DNA of 64,000 bases, from contig JAGTXX020000011.1 in NCBI GenBank assembly GCA_019044685.2, positions 1,860,001 through 1,924,000 of the forward strand, in the 5' to 3' direction. Of this stretch, positions 54,545 through 62,668 are shown piece after piece. The translations under genes were made by a program, and so were the position numbers. Source of the stretch: Nannochloris sp. 'desiccata'. Its lineage: Eukaryota > Chlorophyta > Trebouxiophyceae > Chlorellales > Chlorellaceae. The first letter of the stretch is position 1. Every line of letters begins with the position of its first letter. Below the pieces are notes generated by a model. It searched no databases, had not been told where the DNA came from, and was given only the letters and a program-made list of their open reading frames with translations.

Positions 54545-55696
54545 TTAATTATCTCCTTGCTGTGGCTGCTGTGGCGGTAGCATTTGTCCAAACCGAGGCT
54601 GTCCTCCTGCACCAGGAGGGGGAGGTGCCATGAACATACCTGGGGCCATACCAGGATAGATCATTGGGACACCTCCAGGACCAGACATATTGGGTGGGAT
54701 CATACCAGGAGGGGGCATTTGTGGCATTCCAGGCATCCCAGGGGGCATGAATTGACCCGGGAACATTCCCATACCTGGTGGTAATTGGGGTGGAGGGACA
54801 GCAGCTACACCTGCACCGCCTGCCGGCGGTGCTGCTCCTGCAGCAGCCCCGGCTGCGCCGGGAGCAGCAGAAGAAGGTCCAGATGCACCTCCTTCTCCTT
54901 GTGCAGCTTCAACAGCAGCTGCTGCTTCTCCTTCTAATGGTACGGAATCAAGTAAAAAATCCCATACTTCGGTTCGGCTGATTGCTGTGGCTATATCTCC
55001 CCTTTGTAAAGTCCGGCGTTTATGTTCTTCAGCTGCATTCCAAGCTCTTAAAGTCATCTCGTGGATGAAAAATTCACAAGCTTTGGCAAATAATACTGGT
55101 GCCTCGGCACTGATCATACGCACGTCCTCATCTGATTTCATAATCTATAGAAGAAGAAAAAGCAAGAGATGAATTGCCATTGGTGCGGCGGGAAAAATAA
55201 ATGCGACTAAGTTTTTTCCTGATACCCCACTACTTTAGAGGAGTTCCACTGCCTTCATAACGATCTCTTGAACTGTGCCTTACCTTTTTTATACGTGCGA
55301 GTGGTAGCTGCTGCGATTTGAATTCAGCAGGGTCAGTTCCAACTTTGTCGACTTCATCTCTCATTTCTGACCAAAATTTACTGAGCTGCTCCTGTAGCTC
55401 GTGATTTTGGGCAAAGTGCTGCTGCGCATATGTTGTTCCAGGTAGAATTCCGGAACTGGGGAGGTCAGACTGATTGCCGGCCTGCGAATAAGAGAATAGA
55501 AATGTTCTATGATCACAAAAGTTGTAAACCAAAGGACGATAAAGCTTCCGGACACAAAAGCCTCCACACAATCATCTCAAAACAACACAAAAGTTTATAA
55601 TTGGGTATGAACGCAACGATAAGGTTGGCATCGCACCTGCTGTCCAGAAATCCCATCAGGAGCAGAGTCCCCGTTGTCCGTGAAGTTATCAGCCAT
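54545..55696 (-). CDS. NF-YC: CCAAT-binding factor subunit NF-YC
   Basis: Three exons on the minus strand: 55696-55637, 55481-55284, 55144-54545 (285 residues). Junctions CAGCAG|GTGCGA...TTCGCAG|GCC and AAAAAG|GTAAGG...CTATAG|ATT restore the histone fold exactly across intron 2. The core (about 60-160) reads [15 protein letters not shown], then QLPLARIKK joined to [19 protein letters not shown], then [21 protein letters not shown] and [17 protein letters not shown], all near-identical to plant NF-YC. It pairs with NF-YB and, with NF-YA, binds CCAAT. The tail is Ala/Gly/Pro/Met-rich with [19 protein letters not shown] repeats. Phospho- or partner-dependent control is not visible. Confidence 0.95.
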
Positions 55697-56273
55697 AGTT
55701 TTCTGTAGCGATGGATGTATAGTGCTCCACCGATTCAAATAGCGAGTGTTTCGCTAGATAGATTAGCGAATGTTAAATTTTAAACTTTTGATAAAAATGA
55801 TCCTATTACTTTATTATTTCCAAGCCCTACTTCCAGCACTATGCATTTCCTGAAGAACTTGAAGACAAATTTTGGAACAATTGAAAATTATTGTGTCCTT
55901 ATTTGTGGCGCGGGCTCCAATATGGCCATTTTCCCCCCTAAATCAAAAAGTGCATCCCCGCTGGGAAAGATTTTTTTTTTTGAATCTGCTTTTCCTAAAT
56001 GTATTAAAGGCGTCTTCGTAGACTCTCCATCTGAAACGAACGGCATACATGCGCCTGATTAGAAGCAGAATTCGAAGGAAAATGCCAAGAATTTCATCAT
56101 ATAAAAGGAATGGGGGTTTTGTTTCATCTCACCGTCGCCGACCCTGCCGAGAAGCTAGCTGACTACTCAAATTGGCATCCTTGCTGGCCTTAAACCGTTC
56201 CCTTTTCGGTTTCCTCGCTTCATTGTTAAACATAAAATTAAACCCGAAGTTATACCTACCTGAGTCGAACAAT
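55697..56273. promoter_or_regulatory. Divergent promoter region
   Basis: 577 bp between NF-YC and a C2 gene. A 73-codon open stretch at 55841-56062 has no supportable features. Confidence 0.4.
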
Positions 56274-56983
56274 ATGGCTAGCTCTATTGACACAAGGCGT
56301 GTAAAGCTGACAGCCAGAGCAGCAACGGATTTAAAATCTGCTGCACTTGTGGGGACAAACACCCCCTATCTCGAGATGACCGTGGGTGAGTCGCCTACCG
56401 TAACGACCAAGCCGGACAAGAAGAGTCCTCAGAATCCAACATGGGATCAAAGCTTTGAAATTGAGCTGCCTGGAGCCCAGCCTGGCGACAAAGACATAGT
56501 TTTGCATGTGGTGGCTAAAAATAAAGTAGCCACCCCTCTTATGCCTGATTCAGTTATTGGGAGGGGAAATGTCCCACTTGTACAGCTTTTCAGTACTGGA
56601 AAGGAAGAAGCACGAGTTCCTTTGCACGATACCTCAGCAAACCCTGCTGGAGTGGCCTTTATTGGCGCCGAAATCATCATGCCCGAAAATCAACAAGAAA
56701 TTCGTAAGCTTACTACATTTCTCCGCCCGCTAAACTACCCTTTTTTTCAAAGGCAAAACACTAATACTTCGTTACTGTTTATTTGTATTTTGCAGCAAGT
56801 GCAGCTGGCACTGTCCTCGGTGAAATTTCTCGTGCTCCCAAGGGACTTGCTGCAGAAGGTGCTGCTGGACCTGCTATTGTACCTACAACAGACGTTGGAC
56901 CAGGAACTCCTTTGGTGGGTGCTATTGCACCTGGAAATGTTGAAGATCCCAGTAGCCCTGCGTATGGAATCCTTCGCGAATAG
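56274..56983 (+). CDS. Small C2-like protein (copy 1 of a convergent pair)
   Basis: Exons 56274-56703 and 56796-56983 (205 residues); ATTC|GTAAGC...TTGCAG|CA is in frame. Residues 8-140 form a C2-type beta sandwich: RVKLTARAATDLKSAAL, PYLEMTVGES, NPTWDQSFEIELPGAQPGDKD, DSVIGRGNVPLVQLF and RVPLHDTSANPAG. The usual calcium-binding aspartates in loops 1 and 3 are mostly absent, so Ca2+ binding is doubtful. Exon 2 encodes an Ala/Gly/Pro-rich tail ending SPAYGILRE. There is no signal peptide; an in-frame upstream extension to 56172 begins at a non-ATG codon. Probably a lipid- or protein-binding adaptor (inference). Confidence 0.7.
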
Positions 56984-57260
56984 ATATTACTAATTAAAAA
57001 AAAACAAAAAAACTACCTTTCGACACGACTGTTCCGAAACCGGTTTCATTTTTCAAATATGATGCATATTACGTGTTATCTCGTTTTATCTCACAGCATG
57101 AGCTCCACGAGGATAGAAACAATTTACTGAAGATTGACGCAGCAAGGTGCGTGGGTTTGTAATGTATTCTTTATTCGGCTGGAATGCATTTTTTTACATT
57201 GTAAAAACAGGGAATAATCAGATAAGCCAAAAGCCAAGATACGATTTTTAGCAATTGTTA
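56984..57260. other. Convergent intergenic region with two-way poly(A) motif
   Basis: TGTAA near 57154 and the pair TTACA (57194-57198) and TGTAA (57200-57204) could serve both converging C2 genes. TTACA lies 67 nt beyond the TGA at 57261-57263 used in the extended model of the minus-strand gene. Confidence 0.45.
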
Positions 57261-57950
57261 TCAGCCAACTGGGAGTAATTCTTCTGGACGAAGACCGTTG
57301 TCTACATCAGTGGGTTGATATTCCTTTTCTTCTCCAGATCGGGCTGTAGTTGTTGTAGTAGTAGCGTTTTTTGAAGCGGTGGTCTTTAAAAAACCCTAAA
57401 AAGCCCTAAAGGTGCCCTTGCATTTCCGAGGGGAGTTCTTCAGAGACCGTGTATTTAGCTCTTTTGCCCCTTCTATCGGCCCTTTACCCACTAAAATAGG
57501 GTCAAGGATTTCTCTACCGAGCTGGTCACGGGATTTTCCAGGGCAACGAGAAGGAAAAAAGTGGCACGTTGCTGTTATTAAGCCATTATTTTTGCCGATG
57601 GCGTTCACTAAAGGAACCTCAATATCTCGTTTATTAGCACCCTCTTCCAGTCCTTCAAGAGATATGCTTCCCATACCCAATAAACAATGTTCGTTTGGGT
57701 CAGGAAGCTGTTTGTAGAGCATCAGCTGGAGAGTGCGAGGAGGGCCTTGAGGATCAGCAGGGGTGCAGTTGAACGTAAGCTCTTCATCGTCTTGCCAAGA
57801 GATTGGCTCTTTCATTGGCCTTGTTTCGGTATATAGCTTTCCAAAATCTTCGATTTTAGCAGCACAGAAGACCTCTTCGGTTTGGGTTGCAGAGCCCAGT
57901 TCTTCAATCTTCGCATCCCTGACTTTAATTGACAGATGCCCAGCCCTCAT
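57261..57950 (-). CDS. Small C2-like protein (copy 2 of a convergent pair)
   Basis: Preferred model: exons 57950-57492 and 57383-57261 (193 residues). The single-exon reading stops at TAG 57396-57398. Beyond it the same frame stays open to a TGA at 57261-57263 with coding-like sequence (EEKEYQPTDVDNGLRPEELL). A 108-nt intron (TTA|GTGGGT...TTAAAG|ACC) would remove the stop and keep frame. The TTACA signal at 57194-57198 sits 67 nt past the later stop. Residues 3-130 have a C2-like pattern (HLSIKVRDAKIEELG, WQDDEELTFNC, TLQLMLYKQ, LLGMGSISLEGLEEG). Canonical calcium-loop aspartates are not conserved. It converges on another C2 gene about 280 bp away, suggesting an old duplication. Confidence 0.6.
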
Positions 57951-58146
57951 AGTTTACATAAAAGCTGTATTTCGCAAGAATTATAACTAAAAGCTTTCAT
58001 TATGTCAGTTAAGTTTGTTTTCGAGGACCTTTTTAGCTCGCTTGCTCGCTTTAGAAGCTTTCGAGAAGTCAACTCCCGCTGCCAGCCTCTGTTTTTACAG
58101 CAGGTAAACCTTCTTTAACTACCTTTTTTCTAATTCAGCTTCTCTC

Positions 58147-58941
58147 TTACAACCTACTTTGCATTCCACCGGCTACAACAAGAGTTTCCCCAGTCACATA
58201 ACTCGCATCATCAGAAACTAAAAAGGCAACAGCTGCTGCCATATCTTCAGGTCTACCCAACCGACCCAACACCGTTCTTGCTTTACTGGCCTCTTCGAGC
58301 TCTGGAGACGCCACCAACGCAGCAGCAAACTTTGTAGGAACAATCCCTGGTGCTACACAGTTTACTCTTATGCTATCAGGGCCTAATTCTTCAGCTAAAG
58401 CTTTGGTTAACCCAAGAAGTGCAGTTTTACTAACAGCATACATTGGGATTGGTGGTGTAGGGTTGAAGGCAGTATAGGAAGATATAAACACAATAGAACC
58501 CCCAGTACGCTGTTTATGCATCTGTTGCACTGCCAACTTGGCTAAAATGATGGCAGATTTGATATTAATGTCTAATATTTTGTCGATAGCCACCTCGTCC
58601 ATTTCGGTGATAGGTCCTGCTGCTGGGTTTACAGCGGCGTTGCTTACTAATATATCCAATCGACCATAGGTGTCTATAGTAAAATTGATGAGTTTTTCGA
58701 GTTGATTTCTGTCGCCTACATGGCACGATATTCCTGCAACGTCCTCAAAACCTTCGTTCTTTAATTCTGCCAGCGTGTCGTCAACATTTGAGAGCCTGCG
58801 AGATGAAATAACGACCTTGGCGCCTTCACTGCATAACCTACGCGCGATGCCAAAACCAATGCCAGCTGTACTTGCTGTGACGATGGCTACTTTGCCCTGT
58901 AAACGTCTGCAGTGAACATTGTTTTCGGTGCTGGATGACAT
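58147..58941 (-). CDS. Peroxisomal short-chain dehydrogenase/reductase, DHRS4/SDRa-like
   Basis: 264 residues, single exon. It is a classical SDR. The Rossmann cofactor loop is TASTAGIGFGIARRL, and VVISSRR with the Arg pair favours NADPH. LVSNAAVNPAAGP is the NAG-type structural motif. The catalytic Ser is in FISSYTAF and the Tyr and Lys in YAVSKTALLGL. RVNCVAPGIVPTKF and the end VTGETLVVAGGM are also present. The C-terminus is S-R-L, a canonical PTS1, as in animal DHRS4 and the Arabidopsis peroxisomal SDRa/IBR1. The DHRS4 group reduces carbonyls and SDRa acts in indole-butyrate beta-oxidation; the substrate here is unknown. It is divergent from the NDR kinase gene with 266 bp between starts. 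Confidence 0.88.
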   Translation of the reverse strand: MSSSTENNVHCRRLQGKVAIVTASTAGIGFGIARRLCSEGAKVVISSRRLSNVDDTLAELKNEGFEDVAGISCHVGDRNQLEKLINFTIDTYGRLDILVSNAAVNPAAGPITEMDEVAIDKILDINIKSAIILAKLAVQQMHKQRTGGSIVFISSYTAFNPTPPIPMYAVSKTALLGLTKALAEELGPDSIRVNCVAPGIVPTKFAAALVASPELEEASKARTVLGRLGRPEDMAAAVAFLVSDDASYVTGETLVVAGGMQSRL

Positions 58942-59207
58942 AATTCGATCTATAGATTAGAACTAATTTTTGAGAGCAAAGCGTTATCTAGGACACAGTA
59001 GTATGTTCGTATACAGTTGTTAAATGCATGCAAATCACCAAAACAAAGAATTAATACTGGGAATAATAATCATCACCGAAACCTTATAACAGCAAGAAAA
59101 GACTAAAAGAACGAAGAGTTGAGGAAGGTGACGTCCTCCTCAACCCTTGCTGCCATCTATCTCAAATCATTCCCGATATTTTTCGTAACAAGCAAAATAC
59201 TACCAAG
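58942..59207. promoter_or_regulatory. Divergent promoter region
   Basis: 266 bp between the SDR and NDR kinase start codons, one of the shortest divergent spacers here. No motif identified. Confidence 0.4.
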
Positions 59208-60835
59208 ATGATCCCTGGTGCGCGAGGACTGCACGGGGAGGAGTATTTTTCCGATGAAGTGCTCCAAAAGGCAAAAACCGCTCGTTTGTATATTGAACAC
59301 TTGTATAGATCCCAAAGCCAGAATTTCAAAGAGCGCAGAGATAGGTACGTGCAAACCTAAAGGCTGTTATCGCTTCGTGCGCAACTAAATTTTGAGGTTT
59401 TTGATCTTGACAAATTAAGAGAAAAAGCAGCTGATCACTTCCTTTAAAACTCAACAACGTCCACCTCTCCTCTTACAGGCGCTTAAAGATTGAGCAGGAG
59501 CTTCAAACAGATGGCCTTAGTGAAGCAGAACGTCGTGCTGTCGTCGATGACTATGAACGAAGAGAACGGGACTACACCCGCCTTCAACGCCAGCGCCTCT
59601 GTATGGCAGATTTCGAGCCTTTAAGATTGATTGGCAAGGGAGCATTTGGTGAAGTACGTATCTGCCGAGATCGTACCACCCAGAAACTCGTCGCAGTAAA
59701 GAAACTAAGAAAATCCGAAATGGTCCGACGAGGCCAAGTAGATCATGTTCGAGCCGAAAGGAATGTCCTTGCAGAAGTTCGACATCAATCTATAGTAAAG
59801 CTCATCTACTCATTCCAAGATGAAGAATATCTGTATTTAGTTATGGAATACATGCCTGGCGGTGATTTAATGACGTTACTCATCAGGCTAGAAATCTTGC
59901 CGGAAAGCATGAGTCAATTTTATTTGGCGCAGACGGTAATTGCCTTGGAAGCTGTTCACGCAGCTGGCTATATCCATCGCGACATTAAACCCGATAACCT
60001 CTTATTAGACTCTGCTGGACACATGAAACTCTCAGATTTTGGACTCTGCAAACCAGTAGATGTCGGCACTCTACCTGCGTTCTCGGCAGCAGGCGATGCC
60101 GACTCATTAAACTCTTTGCCTTCTCCTTCGGCATTGTCCCCAGAAGAACAGCGTCGTCATTGGCAAGAGAATAGACGCAAGCTTGCATTTTCTACTGTTG
60201 GTACTCCAGATTATATTGCTCCGGAAGTTCTAATGAAGAAAGGGTACGGGATGGAATGTGACTGGTGGAGTGTCGGTGCCATAGCGTACGAAATGATGGT
60301 AGGCTTTCCTCCTTTCTATAGCGATGACCCCATGACTACATGCCGGAAAATCGTGAATTGGAGGACATATTTGCGTTTCCCTCCGGAAGCAGAAGCAACT
60401 CTCAGCCCTGCTGCAATTGATTTCATTGTAAAGTTACTTTGTGATGTTGATGAGCGGCTGGGGACTCATGGAGTTGATGACCTTAAAAAACATCCTTTCT
60501 TTAATGGTATTAATTGGGGAGCGTTGTATGAGGCAGGGGCACCGTATAAACCTGCCTTGGAACATGAGCTGGATACCCAAAACTTTGAGCAATACGAAGA
60601 TGAAGAAGATAACGGGGTGGGCGGTGGGTCAAGTGCGAGTGGTGGTGAATCACGCAGTCGATCCCGTCCAGTAGCCGATCCTCATTTTGTAGGGTATACT
60701 TATAAAAATTGGGAAGCGACAGATGCTGCGGCTGCAAGGCAGAGAGTAAAAGAAACAAGAGCAGCACCAACGAGGACGTCTATCAATGATTTACAAGATG
60801 CCTTTCATGCAGTAGAGTTGGGAGGGCATAGATAG
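59208..60835 (+). CDS. NDR: NDR/LATS-family AGC protein kinase
   Basis: Exons 59208-59344 and 59479-60835 (497 residues); GATAG|GTACGT...TTACAG|G is in frame. The N-terminal region (about 20-110, [23 protein letters not shown] and [16 protein letters not shown]) is the NDR-specific MOB-binding segment. The kinase domain follows: [43 protein letters not shown]. Between subdomains VII and VIII lies a 40-residue insert as in NDR kinases, then [15 protein letters not shown] with the activation-loop Ser/Thr. The C-terminal hydrophobic motif is FVGYTYKNW, close to F-x-G-Y-T-Y-K-x-F. Relatives act in cell polarity and mitotic exit with MOB partners. TGTAA at 60860-60864. Confidence 0.92.
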
Positions 60836-61148
60836 TTTAGTGTTTCTTACATCCAGCTATGTAACAAAAAGGGCTAAAGCTACATGCGACATGCTGTTCC
60901 TCTGCCGTGCTGGAGACTTGATGATCTGAGGGACCATTTTTGGTCTTAAGGAAGTAGACGATTTTTATGTTTATTTCTTTTTATGCTGATACATATATAT
61001 ATTCTCGGGTATTAAATTGCATATTTGAAGGGTTTAGATATGTAATTTACAGTACCATCTTCCCATTTATGATAGAAATAAAATAAAACTGAACTTTTTG
61101 ACATCTCGGTATCGATAGATTAGAAATAAATTAAGAGACTCAAGACTG
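60836..61148. other. Convergent intergenic region
   Basis: 313 bp of 3' UTRs between NDR and the CDK20-like gene, with TGTAA at 60860-60864 and the palindromic motif noted below. Confidence 0.5.
61041..61051. terminator. Near-palindromic two-way poly(A) motif
   Basis: TGTAATTTACA reads TGTAA on both strands. It lies 98 nt past the CDK20-like stop (minus) and 206 nt past the NDR stop (plus), so it most likely serves the minus-strand gene. Confidence 0.5.
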
Positions 61149-62366
61149 TCAATCAGAAGGCTTGTCCTTTGGCCTAGAAAGCAGTTCTTGAGCAACCGTA
61201 AGCACCTTTTTAGAGCTTGCATCACCGACACTATCATCATCATTATCTTTAAAGAAAGAAAGCCTTAAAGCTTGAGCGGGAGTCAAACGACGTGCTGGGT
61301 CGTATTTCAAAAACCCATCGAGCAGCTCAAGTGCATCAGCCTCAGTTCCAACAGGCACCATCTCTTCCAACGTTTTGGCTTCCAAAGGCGGAAAAATCAA
61401 TTTCCCCCAATCTGGCAAGTCTTTCACACCCGGCCAGATATCTTCAGTAAGGCTTCCAAGTTTCTCTCGAATTTTGCAAATCTGGTCAATATCGCTGTTC
61501 CCCGGGAAGAAAGGTTGACCACTCAACAGCTCTGCAAAGATACAGCCAACGCTCCACATGTCGATGGAAGTGGTGTAGTGTCTGGCGCCGAAGAGAAGCT
61601 CAGGGCAGCGATACCAGCGGGTCCCTACTATCGGGGAAAGGGGAGGAGCAGATGAAGGAGTGGCACCACGTTCTGCCGCCTCGGTCGATGTCTCATTTTT
61701 TTTATTGTTCTCTACTTTTCTGGCTGTTGTAGAAGTATCTAATCGCCGTGCTTGACCAAAATCGGCCAATTTAACACTGCCTGTGGGATCAATTAATATA
61801 TTCCCAGGAGAGACATCACGATGAGCAAAGCCAGCAGCATGGCATGCCGCCAACGCCTGCAGTAGCTCCCGCATAATGGTTCTTGTAACGGCAAGCGGCA
61901 ACGGAGCGGGCGTACTGCGGCGTATTACAGTACTCAAATCTGTAACACAGTATTGGAGGACCAAAGAGATGCTATATTGAGCTTCTGCGAGGCTCAAGAG
62001 GTGGATGATGTTGGGTTGTCCCGCCAGCGCCTCGAGTGCTTCTATTTCCCTGACTACGTGGATAGGGCGCTGGTTATCTTCACTGTAGCACATGTTTTTG
62101 AGAGCTACAAGTTCGCCGGTTGCCTTGGATTTTGCTCTATAGACCTGCAAATGAGAGAAGAGCAACAAGTGATCTGGCGTCTGTTGATTTAAATAAAAAA
62201 GAGAATTTACTGATGACGTATGTCCTGGTAGGGAGGGGAATGCTTTGCAATGAAACCAATATAGCCACCCACACACCTCTGAGAATGTCCCATTGCCTAT
62301 TCCATCTTCGCTTTCATAATCATCTGTTCCTGGCATCCCATCTGTAAAAAAATCAGAGCCTCGCAT
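61149..62366 (-). CDS. CDK20/CCRK-like protein kinase with an altered catalytic loop
   Basis: Exons 62366-62277 and 62144-61149 (361 residues). The splice TCAGAG|GTGTGT...TTGCAG|GTC falls inside the Gly-rich loop and reconstitutes GNGTFSEVYRAKS. The 132-nt intron is open in frame, so its retention would insert 44 residues in the ATP loop. Motifs: VALKNM (ATP Lys), HVVREIEALEAL helix C, ADFGQARR, and VGTRWYRCPELLFGARHYTT followed by SIDMWSVGCIFAELLSG. The block FFPGNSDIDQICKIREKLG matches the CDK20/CCRK (Chlamydomonas LF2) group, which acts in cilium length and cell-cycle control. The catalytic loop reads HRDVSPGN: Ser replaces the nearly invariant Lys of HRD-x-K-x-x-N. An activation-segment insert of about 30 residues is present. 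Family is likely; activity is uncertain. Confidence 0.8.
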   Translation of the reverse strand: MRGSDFFTDGMPGTDDYESEDGIGNGTFSEVCGWLYWFHCKAFPSLPGHTSSVNSLFYLNQQTPDHLLLFSHLQVYRAKSKATGELVALKNMCYSEDNQRPIHVVREIEALEALAGQPNIIHLLSLAEAQYSISLVLQYCVTDLSTVIRRSTPAPLPLAVTRTIMRELLQALAACHAAGFAHRDVSPGNILIDPTGSVKLADFGQARRLDTSTTARKVENNKKNETSTEAAERGATPSSAPPLSPIVGTRWYRCPELLFGARHYTTSIDMWSVGCIFAELLSGQPFFPGNSDIDQICKIREKLGSLTEDIWPGVKDLPDWGKLIFPPLEAKTLEEMVPVGTEADALELLDGFLKYDPARRLTPAQALRLSFFKDNDDDSVGDASSKKVLTVAQELLSRPKDKPSD

Positions 62367-62668
62367 TGCGGGTGGCAGCTTGAGAAGTAAAGTAAGCTGT
62401 GTTGAATTTGGAGAAATACGAATTTCTCAGCCAAACTTGAAGATTGGCAAAATGAACTTTCAGTTGGACCTGCCGGGAGACGCTCTCCTCAATTTTCGCA
62501 GGTGAGCCTCACTCAAGTGACTGAGGTGATATTGTCCCAACCGAGAAGTTTTTCCTAGCCGGCCCAGCGCGACTTTTTTCGCATTTTCATTACATTGCAT
62601 CCTCTGATTAGTCCTGATCTATCCACCAGCTTGCATGTAATTGCAAAAAAGAGATCTCTCAAGCCAAA
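62367..62668. promoter_or_regulatory. Divergent promoter region
   Basis: 302 bp between the CDK20-like and fasciclin genes. No motif identified. Confidence 0.4.
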
